DNA of 40,721 nucleotides from Lachnospiraceae bacterium (GCA_009774375.1 VSNO01000015.1:1-40721); one strand, 5' to 3'. Positions 6,614 through 15,942 are shown, counted from the first letter of the stretch. The notes: a model not told the origin generated them from the sequence alone. A program made the numbers and translations.

Positions 6614-9148
6614 ATGCTTGCAAATAACAACCTGACGATCTGCCGCACCCTGATCAGGCGCGACTTCCGGTCTCACCGCATCCAGAACTGTATCCTGACA
6701 CTTGCAGCCGCGCTGGTCACGGCACTCTACACCTTTGTCTTCCTGTTGGGAAATTTTGTCGAAAGCTATTATCTGCTCCAATACCAGTATCTGTTTGGTT
6801 CGACCAGCCAGATCCTCTATACCGGCCTGACCGGACAGCAGGCAGATGCGGTCGCAGGAAATGCCAGGGTCAGGAGTTCTGTCCGGCTCACCACGGTAGG
6901 ACAGCTCGCGGATCCGATGCTCGGACAGCGGCTGATAAAGCTGGCTGTCGCCGACCAGGCTTATGCGGAAACGGTACTGTCCGTTCCTGACGCGGGAAAT
7001 CTGCCAGAGCATCCCGGCGAGATCGCCCTGGACGGGCTTACCATGGATTCCCTCGGCATTCCCCATGAATTGAAAACGCCTGTGACATTGATCTGGACTG
7101 CCCCGGACGGGAGCACACATACCTCGGATCTCACACTGTGCGGCTGGTGGACCAGCCCTGCCGTCTTTACCGAATCCTATGCATGGATCTCCCCTGACAC
7201 AGCCCGGAAGCTGGTTCCGGGCTGTCTGGATAAGTCCAGTCCAAATATAACGCTGGGAGTGAACCTGCACCAGCCGAGGGAATTAGACGGACAGGCTGCC
7301 TCCATCCTGGAAGAACAGGGGATCTCCGAGATCCGCTTTACAACGAACCCTGCCTACAGCGAGGTGATGCGGGAGCTGGCAGCGATGCAGGCAGTTGAGC
7401 ATTATCCTATAATAGTATTCGTACCGCTGTGCGGCTATCTGATGATCTACTGTATTATCCATGTGGCAGTGCAGCGGGACGCATCCTATTACGCGCGCTT
7501 AAAATCGCTGGGAATGACTCCGCGGCAGATCCGTCACCTGCTGTTGGAGCAGGGCTGCGTCATCTCTTTTCTGGGATTTCTCCCCGGATGGATCGTGGGG
7601 TTTGGGCTGGATCTTCTGGTCAGCAGCAGGATCTTTGAAAGAAGCGACGAAAACGCGGCGCTGCACTTTCTCACATTGCCGCCTTTTGCGGCGGCGGCGC
7701 TCTGTACCCTGCTCACCACACTGGCCGCTTACCTGATCCTCTCGATCCGTCTGTCCCGCATGACGCCGATACAGGTATCTGCGTCTGCCATCGGCTGTCT
7801 CCCCCGCCGCAGACGCCGTTCAGATGGGCGCACGACCCTTGTGGATCTGGCAGTGCGCACGACATTGATCCGGAACCGGCTCCGCACTGCGCTGTCGGCA
7901 CTCTCCTTATTGCTGGCAACGCTGCTGCTCTGTTCGACCTGGATCCAGTACACGAGCTTCCGGGAGGATCTGTACTTATCCGAGATGTCCCCGTGGGACT
8001 ATTGTCTCATGGACGGTTCGGCATATCTCTCCGCGCAGCGGTATAATGAAAATAACCGCAGCATTACGGCGGAGACGGTGAAGGAACTGCAGGCGCGCCC
8101 GGAGGTCACAGCGGTCAGTTCCTTAAAGACCCGCGAAATACAGATGACCGCTTCCGAGGAGCTGCGCCGGCGTATCGCGGATCATTACAGCGACTCCTAC
8201 AATGAAACAATGACGCTGCTGGAAGCAAATGCGGTCTATCCGGACTGGTGTGCCGGGCTGGATCGTCTGGAGCAGACCGGCGGTTACATCGGCCTCATTG
8301 TCGGGGCGGATGGGGCTTTTCTGCAGCATTTGCTGGAAGATGATCCTTTTACCAGCGGCAGTTTTGATGCCGACGCGTTTGCTTCCGGGGATTACGTTCT
8401 GGCTGCGGGCACCTATGACAACAAGGCGGTCGGCGCTCCGGCGGCGGGAGAACGTGTGGAGCTGAACGGACACGCTTATACCATAATGGGAACGATCATA
8501 CACAGCGTCTCCTTTATCAGCGGGTCAAACAGCCCGCAGGCCGCGTTCCATATCATGTACATCCTGCCCATGGAAGCGTTTGATTCGCTGTTCCCAGACC
8601 AGGCCTATCGTCAATTGGCAATTGATATTGACCCGGCACAGCAGGACGCTTTTGAAGCTTATCTGGATCATTTTGAGCAGGGGCTGAACCGGGGGATCGG
8701 GATCGTCCGGCGCAGCGAATTTGTATCGAGTTTTCAGGCATCGGCTCTGAGCGAGGTGCTGCCGGAGCTGGCGGTCGCCCTGGTACTGCTCGGGATCGCC
8801 CTCATCAATTTTGCGAATATGCTGGTAGTCAAGACCGTCAGCCGGAGAGCAGAGTTTGCGGTCTACAGGAGCCTGGGAATGACCGCTGCCCAGCTGCGCC
8901 GTCTGATGCTGCTTGAGGGGCTCTTCCACGCTGCACTGATGAGTGTGCTGCTCGTGCCGGCGGCCATATTTTTCTCGGCCGCCGTGATGCCTTCCGTGAT
9001 AGAGGCCCTGAATTCCTGGTGTGCCGTCTACCGCTTCTCTTTACTGCCGTTGTGGGTGGTGCTGTCGCTCATCCTGCTCCTGTCCGTATCCGTTCCGCAA
9101 GTTACAAAAATATACCTTTCATGTACCTCAAATGAGACATTGCTTTGA
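6614..9148 (+). CDS. ABC transporter permease, duplicated FtsX domain, first copy
   Basis: An 844-residue membrane protein with two FtsX/MacB-type modules. TM1 is at about 27-50, then an extracellular domain of roughly 200 residues, TM2-4 between about 258 and 376, TM5 near 422-445, a second extracellular domain of about 270 residues, and TM6-8 to the C-terminus. The sequences following TM2 and TM6 repeat (RLKSLGMTPRQIRHLLLEQG and YRSLGMTAAQLRRLMLLEG), showing internal duplication. AGGAG precedes ATG 6614. It should pair with the ATPase at 5936 for lipoprotein-, peptide- or antibiotic-related export or mechanotransmission rather than solute import. The stop codon lies inside a long hairpin (9130-9177). 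Confidence 0.9.
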   Translation: MLANNNLTICRTLIRRDFRSHRIQNCILTLAAALVTALYTFVFLLGNFVESYYLLQYQYLFGSTSQILYTGLTGQQADAVAGNARVRSSVRLTTVGQLADPMLGQRLIKLAVADQAYAETVLSVPDAGNLPEHPGEIALDGLTMDSLGIPHELKTPVTLIWTAPDGSTHTSDLTLCGWWTSPAVFTESYAWISPDTARKLVPGCLDKSSPNITLGVNLHQPRELDGQAASILEEQGISEIRFTTNPAYSEVMRELAAMQAVEHYPIIVFVPLCGYLMIYCIIHVAVQRDASYYARLKSLGMTPRQIRHLLLEQGCVISFLGFLPGWIVGFGLDLLVSSRIFERSDENAALHFLTLPPFAAAALCTLLTTLAAYLILSIRLSRMTPIQVSASAIGCLPRRRRRSDGRTTLVDLAVRTTLIRNRLRTALSALSLLLATLLLCSTWIQYTSFREDLYLSEMSPWDYCLMDGSAYLSAQRYNENNRSITAETVKELQARPEVTAVSSLKTREIQMTASEELRRRIADHYSDSYNETMTLLEANAVYPDWCAGLDRLEQTGGYIGLIVGADGAFLQHLLEDDPFTSGSFDADAFASGDYVLAAGTYDNKAVGAPAAGERVELNGHAYTIMGTIIHSVSFISGSNSPQAAFHIMYILPMEAFDSLFPDQAYRQLAIDIDPAQQDAFEAYLDHFEQGLNRGIGIVRRSEFVSSFQASALSEVLPELAVALVLLGIALINFANMLVVKTVSRRAEFAVYRSLGMTAAQLRRLMLLEGLFHAALMSVLLVPAAIFFSAAVMPSVIEALNSWCAVYRFSLLPLWVVLSLILLLSVSVPQVTKIYLSCTSNETLL

Positions 9149-9177
9149 TAGATTATAGTCAAAGCAATGTCTTATTT
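9130..9177 (+). terminator. 19-bp intercistronic hairpin spanning the permease stop codon
   Basis: Arms 9130-9148 and 9159-9177 pair over 19 bp with a single G-U wobble and a 10-nt loop. The left arm contains the TGA stop of the first permease, and the right arm ends about 10 bases before the AAGGAGGA that starts the next ATPase gene. Only a short T-rich tail follows, so it may be a leaky terminator, an RNase barrier or a translational control structure setting the ratio of the two transporters. Confidence 0.6.
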
Positions 9178-9199
9178 CATGTAAAAGGAGGAATAACAT

Positions 9200-9943
9200 A
9201 TGGATGCAATCTTGAAGGTCAATGGCCTGAAAAAATACTACGGCAAAGGCGAAACACTGGTGAAGGCACTGGACGGTGTCGATCTGGAAATAGAGCGCGG
9301 AAGATTCACGGCGGTCATCGGCACCTCCGGCTCCGGGAAATCTACCTTGTTAAACATGCTGGGCGGCCTGGATACGCCCACTGAGGGCAGCATCAGGGTC
9401 GGCGGCACAGAGCTTGCCAGCCTGAACAGCGAGCAGGCCACCATTTTCCGCCGCAAACAGATCGGTTTTGTATTCCAAAACTATAATCTGATACCTGTCC
9501 TCAGCGTCTGGGAGAACATCATTTTCCCCATTACCCTGGATGACCGCAGGCCTGACAGGAACTTCATCATGCAGGTGGTGCGGCTGCTGGGTCTGGAGAA
9601 GAAGCTGGACAGCCTGCCAAACAATCTCTCCGGCGGTCAGCAGCAGCGCGTCGCGATCGCGCGCGCCCTTGCCAGCAAGCCCGCTATCATCCTGGCTGAC
9701 GAACCCACCGGAAACCTGGATACCCGGACCAGCGATGATGTGATCGGTCTGCTGAAGATGACCGGCAAGGAGTTCAACCAGACCATTGTGATGATCACCC
9801 ACAACCCGGAGATCGCGCAGATGGCAGACCGTATCGTCCGTCTCGAGGACGGCCGGATCGTTCGTCTCGAGGACGGCCGGATCGTCCGCACCGAAGACAG
9901 ACACATCGCCCGCAATGAAGACGGACGCATCGCAGCACAGTAA
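9200..9943 (+). CDS. ABC transporter ATP-binding protein (MacB/LolD-type), second copy
   Basis: A 247-residue ATPase. Walker A GTSGSGKS (41-48), Q loop Gln93, signature LSGGQQQR (143-150), Walker B IILADE and switch His201 are all intact. AAGGAGGA precedes ATG 9200. It differs from the first copy in having a canonical signature and a C-terminal extension made of four near-identical 8-residue units (consensus RIVRLEDG), encoded by a 24-bp tandem repeat at 9830-9925. The unit copies the ordinary final beta strand of such ATPases (RIVRLEDGRI), so it looks like a slippage expansion. It is expected to power the permease starting at 9957. Confidence 0.93.
   Translation: MDAILKVNGLKKYYGKGETLVKALDGVDLEIERGRFTAVIGTSGSGKSTLLNMLGGLDTPTEGSIRVGGTELASLNSEQATIFRRKQIGFVFQNYNLIPVLSVWENIIFPITLDDRRPDRNFIMQVVRLLGLEKKLDSLPNNLSGGQQQRVAIARALASKPAIILADEPTGNLDTRTSDDVIGLLKMTGKEFNQTIVMITHNPEIAQMADRIVRLEDGRIVRLEDGRIVRTEDRHIARNEDGRIAAQ
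9830..9925 (+). repeat. Four tandem 24-bp units in the ATPase C-terminus
   Basis: Units begin at 9830, 9854, 9878 and 9902. The first two differ at only three positions; the later ones are more diverged, pointing to an older and a younger duplication step. The frame is kept, adding 8 residues per unit. Confidence 0.85.
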
Positions 9944-9956
9944 GGAGGTCGGATCC

Positions 9957-12539
9957 ATGATAAAAAACAGAAAACAGGAAAATTTCAACCCCGTCAGGGT
10001 GATCAGCCGGCGGACATTCCAAAATAACAGAGCGCGCAACATAACAGCCGTACTGGCGATCCTGATGACCACCCTCATGTTCACGACACTGTTTACCCTG
10101 GCGCGGAGCATGAGCGAGAACCTGGTCAGAATGACCTTCCGGCAGACCGGCTATGACGCCCAGGCAAGCTGTAAGGACATTACCCCGGAACAGGCTCAAA
10201 AGCTGGCCGCGCACCCGGATGTGAAGGAGCTGGGAGAGAGCATCGTACTCGGCATCGCCGAAAACAGCAGCCTGCGCGGACGGCAGGTCGAGATCCGCTG
10301 GGCGGATGACAGCTACGCGGCGCACAGCTTCGCGGCGCCTGCAGCCGGACGGATGCCGCAGTCTGCCGGCGAGGCGGCGCTGGACACGATCACACTGGAT
10401 CGTCTGGGTGTTCCGCATGAGATCGGCCAGGAAGTGATCCTGGAATGGCGGAAGGATTCTTCTGATCCAGGCGCCGAGCCTGTACAGGCGGCGTTTACCC
10501 TCTGCGGCTTCTGGGAAGGTAACGCGTCCAGCTACGCCAGCATGGCATGGGTCAGCCGGGAATATGCCGATGCCGAGACCAGCGGCGTGCATTCCATCAG
10601 GAATGGCATAATGGGTCTGCACATGGCACAGGTCAGCCTGTACAGCGACAACAATATCGAAACGGCTATGGAACAGATCCTGGCGGATACAGGACTGGAC
10701 GGACTGGAGTACGGTGTCAATCTGGCGTATTCCCCGGAGATGGGCGCGATGGCGCTTCAGGAGACGCTCCCGATGTACCTTGGCATGGTGCTGGTCTTTA
10801 TCGCAGGCTATCTCATCATCTACAACATCTTCCAGATCAGCGTCACTGCTGATGTGCAGTTCTACGGAAAGTTAAAGACGCTCGGCACCACCAACCGGCA
10901 GATCAGAAGAGTGATCTACGGGCAGGCAAGCCGCCTGTGTATCATCGGGATCCCGGCCGGCCTCGTCCTGGGCTGGCTGCTGGGTATGGTGCTGGTACCG
11001 GCCTTTACCGGGATCCTGAAGGGTGACAGTATTGTGTCCGCCCATCCTTTGATCTTTGTCGGATCGGCATTTTTTGCCTGGCTTACTGTATTTATTTCCT
11101 GCCTGCACCCTGCCCGTCTGGCTGGAAAAGCGTCCCCTGTCGAAGCCCTGCGGATGAGCGATGCGGATCCTTCCTCAGGAAAGGGACAAAGGAAAAAGAC
11201 AAAGCGCATCCATACAGGGGAGTCGCTGGCAGGCATGGCATGGGAGAACCTCGGACGGAACAGGAAGCGCACGGTCACAGTGATCTGTTCGTTGACGCTG
11301 GGGCTTGTGCTGCTCAGCTGTTTTTACGCAAAGAATGCGGCCTTTGACATGGAGAAATATCTGGCTGAACTGACCATCGCTGACTTCGAGCTGTCAGACG
11401 CCACCAGCGAAGATTATATCGGGGGGTATGATCCCCGGGGAACCACACTGGGAAACGGTCTGGTGCAGAAACTGGAAACCATGGAGGGCGTGGAGGCTGT
11501 CGGCCGCCAGTATTCCCACCAGTTTGTCTGGCAGTTCGATGACCAGACCACCGAGAATCTGAAGGGTTTTTATACCGAAACGGTATTGGCAGACTGGGCG
11601 CGCTACGATCCGCCCGGCGTAGAGGCCTTTCATCACGCCGTCGATACACAGGAGATGAACGCAGTGGTATACGGACTGGACGGCATCGCGCTGAATGCCG
11701 CCGCCCAGCCCCGATATGTTATAGAAGGAAGCTTTGATCCGGATCTCTTCTCCAGCGGGGATTACGTGCTGGCAGTCGGTCCTGCAGTCGCAGACCGGGA
11801 AGCGCATCCTGTCCTCCCTGTTCCATCCGTTGGAAGTACTGTTGCGCTGGAGGGCAGAAACTATACTGTGATGGCGGTCGTCCTTCCGCTGAATCCGGTT
11901 GACGACGGGGCATCAGAAGCGGGAACTCCGGACGCCATGGAGCAGCATTTCATTCTGCCTGCCGATACCTTCCGGCAGAACTGGCCGGAGAACACACTGC
12001 GCAGACTGTTCCTGGATGTGGACGATGCCCATATCAGCACAGTGCAAAACTGGCTGGACGACTATACCGCCGCAGTAGATGCCAGTCTGCCTGTAACCTC
12101 CCGGCTGTCCATGGCACAGCAGTATGAGACCCAGACACGATCGGCCGCCGTTATGGGCAACACGATCAGCGTAGTCATCGCCCTGGTGGGCGTGCTGAAC
12201 TTTGTGAATTCCATGGTCACGGCGATCGTATCCCGCAGGCGCGAGTTTGCCATGATCCAGAGCGTCGGCATGACCAGGAAACAGCTTTGCAGGATGCTCG
12301 TGTACGAGGGATGCTGCTATGCCGTGATCACACTGGCTGCCTCCTACCTGGTCAGCGCACTGGCTGTCGGTGTGGTGATCCGCGGCATGGTAGCCGGCGG
12401 CTTTACGACGTTCCGTTTCACGCTGCTGCCGCTGGTCCTCTGCACACCGATCCTTCTGGCATTTGCCGTTCTGATCCCCTTCGCGTGCTTTCGGAACCTG
12501 GAGCGGCAAAGCATCGTGGAACGGCTGCGGATGGATTAG
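9957..12539 (+). CDS. ABC transporter permease, duplicated FtsX domain, second copy
   Basis: An 860-residue membrane protein with the same 8-TM, two-module layout as the first permease. TM1 is at about 27-47, extracellular domain one runs to about 270, and TM2-4 to about 400. TM5 (TVICSLTLGLVLLSCF) follows, then extracellular domain two and TM6-8 from about 745. The modules repeat KLKTLGTTNRQIRR-like and MIQSVGMTRKQLCRM-like cytoplasmic segments. Start ATG 9957 follows GGAGGT closely after the ATPase stop. Sequence identity to the first permease is clear but not high, so the duplication is old. The gene ends six bases before the convergent esterase stop, with no terminator between them. Confidence 0.9.
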   Translation: MIKNRKQENFNPVRVISRRTFQNNRARNITAVLAILMTTLMFTTLFTLARSMSENLVRMTFRQTGYDAQASCKDITPEQAQKLAAHPDVKELGESIVLGIAENSSLRGRQVEIRWADDSYAAHSFAAPAAGRMPQSAGEAALDTITLDRLGVPHEIGQEVILEWRKDSSDPGAEPVQAAFTLCGFWEGNASSYASMAWVSREYADAETSGVHSIRNGIMGLHMAQVSLYSDNNIETAMEQILADTGLDGLEYGVNLAYSPEMGAMALQETLPMYLGMVLVFIAGYLIIYNIFQISVTADVQFYGKLKTLGTTNRQIRRVIYGQASRLCIIGIPAGLVLGWLLGMVLVPAFTGILKGDSIVSAHPLIFVGSAFFAWLTVFISCLHPARLAGKASPVEALRMSDADPSSGKGQRKKTKRIHTGESLAGMAWENLGRNRKRTVTVICSLTLGLVLLSCFYAKNAAFDMEKYLAELTIADFELSDATSEDYIGGYDPRGTTLGNGLVQKLETMEGVEAVGRQYSHQFVWQFDDQTTENLKGFYTETVLADWARYDPPGVEAFHHAVDTQEMNAVVYGLDGIALNAAAQPRYVIEGSFDPDLFSSGDYVLAVGPAVADREAHPVLPVPSVGSTVALEGRNYTVMAVVLPLNPVDDGASEAGTPDAMEQHFILPADTFRQNWPENTLRRLFLDVDDAHISTVQNWLDDYTAAVDASLPVTSRLSMAQQYETQTRSAAVMGNTISVVIALVGVLNFVNSMVTAIVSRRREFAMIQSVGMTRKQLCRMLVYEGCCYAVITLAASYLVSALAVGVVIRGMVAGGFTTFRFTLLPLVLCTPILLAFAVLIPFACFRNLERQSIVERLRMD

Positions 12540-12545
12540 ATCCCG

Positions 12546-14111
12546 TCAATGCTGTACCGTGTTGTCCTCGCTCACCATCATCTCCATCAGATTAAACGGC
12601 GGAAGGATACTGTCGATCTTCTCGTACAGCTGATCATCAAAATTGTAGCGGAGTTCGCATTCCCTGTCAAATATCATGGTCGGCTCCCTGTCTGCAGTGA
12701 CAGCTTCCCACTCAGGGAGGCTGCTGCTCCGGGGTTTCCCCGTCGCCGCAAACGCCATAAATGCCTCAAACATCTGACGCTCCAGCCGCTCCCCCACTTC
12801 CGGGATCTGGCAGACTTCCACCAGTTCCGCATTATGGAAAAAGAACGGAATGTCCGAGCAGTGCCATGCGATCTTGCTGTGGTGGATCGGAAACTCCAGC
12901 GTAAAATCATACAGGTAGGCTTTCGCCTTCTTTCCCTCAGCATGCAGCCTTGCGATCTGTTTGGACGGCTGCCTCATGGCGCGGTCGACCCAGAGCAGAT
13001 CCGTCGCATTCTTGCCGGGATAAGTCTGCCTGAACACCTCGATCATCTCATCCGTATGCTCTCCGTACACCGCGCTGACGACCGACCTTACCTGGTCTTC
13101 GGACAGCTGGTTCTTGTCATAGGCTGCTGGCATGAACGCAAACTCGCCAAACACGCTGCCTATCATAAGCGGAATGTCAAACGCATGCTCCCTGAAGCCG
13201 TAGTCAAGCGGACTCCCCTTATAGTAATCGTTCACCAGCGGCGCACCGCCTATGTAGCCGCCCTGTCCCGCAATTTCCGGGCTCACTTTTATGTAGGCGT
13301 CTGCAAGCTGGTAATAAGGAACTGTCCCAAGCTTCTCCACCTCATCCTCAGCCAGGCCGAGCTCTCTCAGAAGCGCCGCAGCGATCGCGCGTCCGTCTCC
13401 CGTGCAGGACGGCAGAAGCGACGCATTGCTCACACCGCTCATGATCATACCTTTTTGAAACAGTCCGTCCGCATCGGCGATCTGCATCAGATCGGCAACC
13501 TTCACCCCGCCCCCCGACTGCCCGAAGACCGTCACATTTTCCGGATCGCCGCCGAATAATGAAATATTGTCGTGCACCCACCTGAGCGCCGCAACGAGGT
13601 CCGCATGTCCCGCATTTCCGGAATTTGCATATTTTTCGCCAAAGGGAGAGAGATCGAGATATCCAAGTATGTTCAGTCTGTGATTGACAGATACGACGAC
13701 CACATCCCCATGCATGCACATATTGAACCCGTCGTAGGCAATGTGCTCAATGGCAGATCCCGCAGCATATCCGCCGCCGTGAAGCCAGACGAGCACCGGG
13801 AGCTTCCGCCCGCGGTCCAGCGTCTTCGTCCAGATGTTCAGATTCTGGCAGTGTTCGTCCTGCGGCCAGTAGCGGTGCGGAACCATGAGCTCCGCATTGG
13901 GCGTGTCCTTCGTCAGGAGCGGACACACAAAACCGTAGGAAGACGCGTCCTTCACGCCCTCCCAGGTCATTTCCACCGGCATCTGGAATCTGTCCGCATA
14001 CGCATACGGCACTCCCTTAAAAATGTATTCCCCTTTGTAAAAGTATCCTTTCAGTTTACCGCCTGTCGTCTCAAGTACAGGTACATCATCATAATTGAAT
14101 TCAGCCATCAT
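12546..14111 (-). CDS. Carboxylesterase type B (PnbA-like alpha/beta hydrolase)
   Basis: A 521-residue intracellular esterase; no signal peptide is seen. It has the oxyanion-hole motif HGGGY (111-115), the nucleophile elbow FGQSGGG with Ser199 and the family motif QNLNIWT (EDCLNLNV-type). A C-terminal segment WHCSDIPFFF lies where the catalytic His region of the family is expected. Such enzymes hydrolyse ester bonds of small molecules or xenobiotics; the substrate cannot be told. AGGAGG lies upstream of two adjacent ATGs (14111 and 14108), and the second has the better spacing. It is convergent with the ABC operon and has its own promoter, so it is probably unrelated to the transporters. Confidence 0.9.
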   Translation of the reverse strand: MMAEFNYDDVPVLETTGGKLKGYFYKGEYIFKGVPYAYADRFQMPVEMTWEGVKDASSYGFVCPLLTKDTPNAELMVPHRYWPQDEHCQNLNIWTKTLDRGRKLPVLVWLHGGGYAAGSAIEHIAYDGFNMCMHGDVVVVSVNHRLNILGYLDLSPFGEKYANSGNAGHADLVAALRWVHDNISLFGGDPENVTVFGQSGGGVKVADLMQIADADGLFQKGMIMSGVSNASLLPSCTGDGRAIAAALLRELGLAEDEVEKLGTVPYYQLADAYIKVSPEIAGQGGYIGGAPLVNDYYKGSPLDYGFREHAFDIPLMIGSVFGEFAFMPAAYDKNQLSEDQVRSVVSAVYGEHTDEMIEVFRQTYPGKNATDLLWVDRAMRQPSKQIARLHAEGKKAKAYLYDFTLEFPIHHSKIAWHCSDIPFFFHNAELVEVCQIPEVGERLERQMFEAFMAFAATGKPRSSSLPEWEAVTADREPTMIFDRECELRYNFDDQLYEKIDSILPPFNLMEMMVSEDNTVQH

Positions 14112-14183
14112 GGTTCCTCCTTTTCACGATCACACACTCCTTTTTCATCACGCAGCCTTCAGCATTTCATATCTGCTGACCAT

Positions 14184-14212
14184 ATTGTATCATATATGTA
14201 TATGGCTGTAAA
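14184..14212 (-). promoter_or_regulatory. Promoter of the carboxylesterase gene
   Basis: Minus-strand TTTACA (14207-14212) and TACAAT (14184-14189) with a 17-bp spacer, about 75 bp upstream of the esterase start. Confidence 0.55.
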
Positions 14213-14244
14213 TCATGACAGTGCACCATACGCCGGCTAAAATG

Positions 14245-14335
14245 TTACCAGATCAGTGCATTGCTCAACGGATTTTCCAGCTCCAGACTGCTGTCTGCAT
14301 TAAATGGAACAAAGGCAAATTTATCTGTAATTTGA
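14245..14335 (-). pseudogene. Short C-terminal remnant of an unknown gene
   Basis: In a different frame from the reverse transcriptase fragment, the minus strand reads a ~28-codon tail ending NADSSLELENPLSNALIW and a TAA at 14245-14247. It reads like a genuine protein C-terminus that the intron remnant adjoins, but I do not recognise it. Confidence 0.2.
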
Positions 14336-14563
14336 TCCCTTCTGGTCTGTCTACCTTACTCTTGGTTGCATTGACCTTTAATCCCAGCTTTTCTTCTATG
14401 AATCTGCTTATGTTCTTCATCACTCTGTTTGCCGCCATTTCACTTCCGACCATTATGATACAGTCATCCGCGTAACGTACGAATTCAAGCCCCCTCGCTT
14501 CCATCTCCTTGTCCAGTTCATTCAGCATTATGTTTGCCAGCAGTGGTGAAAGATTTCCACCTT
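14331..14563 (-). pseudogene. ltrA: Group II intron reverse transcriptase, central fragment (YADD)
   Basis: The minus strand encodes GGNLSPLLANIMLNELDKEM followed by FVRYADDCIIMVGS and a segment ending in SKVDRPEGIK. This is the palm of a group II intron maturase (LtrA class) with the catalytic YADD intact. The frame lacks both ends: upstream it runs into the inverted repeat of the recombinase element, and after GIK it changes to unrelated sequence instead of the expected YLGF motif. The matching preceding part of the same protein is found at 17179-17333, so the gene was split by the element at 14556-17182. No domain V RNA was recognised downstream. Confidence 0.85.
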
Positions 14564-14578
14564 ATGCAGAGATAAATT

Positions 14579-14643
14579 TTATGCCGAGTTATTTCGTTCT
14601 TTCCCTGGGAAACAGAAATTTTTGATAAATCATCTCGGCATAA
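14579..14643. repeat. Left palindromic end of the RIT-like element
   Basis: TTATGCCGAG at 14579-14588 is inverted as CTCGGCATAA at 14634-14643, enclosing 45 bp. The right end has the same pair with a similar spacing, which suggests two recombinase binding sites per end. Confidence 0.8.
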
Positions 14644-14707
14644 TACAGCCATAAGCGTCCATTTTTGCTATTCTGTAATCATCAAACATAGAAAGGAGCC
14701 ATTGCTC

Positions 14708-15942
14708 ATGAAACTTGAAATGATTACAGAAGGCCTGAAAGAACTGTTGCTGGAAAACCATTATAATTCCGCAACCATCCGTTTTTATGAGAGGGAATGG
14801 AAAAAAATCCATACTTTTCTCATTGACGAATATGGGGATACCGAGTACGAAATGGAACGCGGACTCAGGTATCTTGAAAAACAGTACAGCCTGATCACCC
14901 GGTATAATGACGGAACCCTGTCACAGCAGAGGGTACAGCTGCTCCGGGTGGTGCACATGCTTGAAGATTACAGCCTACATAAGGTACTGACCCGAAGGTA
15001 CTATGCATCAAAAAATCCACTTACGGTGGGAGAAAGCTATTCTTCCTTATTCCGTGAATACACAGACTGTTTGGATTCATCTGAATTATCTGCCAGTACC
15101 ATCAGCCACTATAAAGGGATTTCCGCCGTGTTCCTGGATTATCTTACCCAGCGGAAGATTTTATCTGCGGGACAGATCACAATGGATATCTGCAATTCAT
15201 ACCTGAAGACACTGGCCGGTTACAGTTTTAAAACAGTTGAGCAGAATGTCTGTGGCGTAAGGCATTTCCTGAGGTTCCTGTATTCTTCTGGAAATATACC
15301 GGACAATTATGCAGGAAAAATCCTCATGCCTCCTGTTTCCAGGAGTGCAAAAATCCCATCAGCATGGCAGGCGGATGAACTTAAGGCAATGCTTGCTGCC
15401 ATTGACAGGAACAATCCCATCGGAAAGCGGGATTATGCCATGATCCTTCTCGCATGTGTACTCGGGTTGCGGATCGGTGATATCAAAGGCCTCCGTTTCA
15501 GCAGTTTTAACTGGGAAGAAAAAAGCTGTCCATCATCCAGCATAAGACGCATAAGCCATTAACCCTGCCGGTGCCCGATGCTGTCGGATGGGCAGTGACC
15601 GATTACATCAAAAACGGCCGCCCGCATTATTATGGATCCGATGTCGTATTTCTGAAACATATGCCGCCGTTTGAACCAATTGGTGACGAAAACCATATGC
15701 AGCGGCAGATCACCCGTTACATGAGAAAGGCAGGTATTGACCAGCGGGGCAGAAAGCATTCCGGATTTCATTCCTTAAGGCATTCTGCCGGCTCCATGCT
15801 GCTGGAAATGGAAACTCCCCTTCCGGTCATTACAGATATCCTCGGCCATTCGGATTCCGGTATGACCGCCGTCTATCTGAAAACAGACCTTCAGAAACTG
15901 GCCGAATGCGTGCTTACTCCGGAGGGTTTCTGCCATGAATGA
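14708..15942 (+). pseudogene. First tyrosine recombinase of the RIT-like element, frameshifted
   Basis: Start ATG 14708 follows an AGGAG. The N-terminal SAM-like DNA-binding part and the first catalytic Arg (GLRIGDIKGL) are read in one frame to a stop near 15562. The rest, with HSLRHSAGS, ILGHSD and the nucleophile Tyr in AVYLKTD, continues in the other frame to 15942. The break maps to the A6 run at 15519-15524: adding one A restores a continuous protein of about 411 residues through a segment reading QHKTHKPLTLPVPD. The context GAA GAA AAA AGC is not a canonical -1 slippery heptamer, so this is more likely mutation or a sequencing error than programmed frameshifting. The stop overlaps the next gene by 8 bp. 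Confidence 0.8.

Noticed and set aside
12549..13559. 336-codon open frame on the plus strand within the esterase region
   Set aside because: Antisense shadow; the minus strand carries the catalytic motifs HGGGY and GQSGGG.
14215..14475. Plus-strand 86-codon frame rich in hydrophobic residues
   Set aside because: Antisense of the reverse transcriptase fragment that carries YADD.
15519..15530. Programmed -1 frameshift site in the first recombinase
   Set aside because: The heptamer around the shift is not X-XXY-YYZ in the zero frame (codons GAA AAA AGC), and the element is otherwise decayed. Mutation or sequencing error is simpler; kept only as a low-interest finding.
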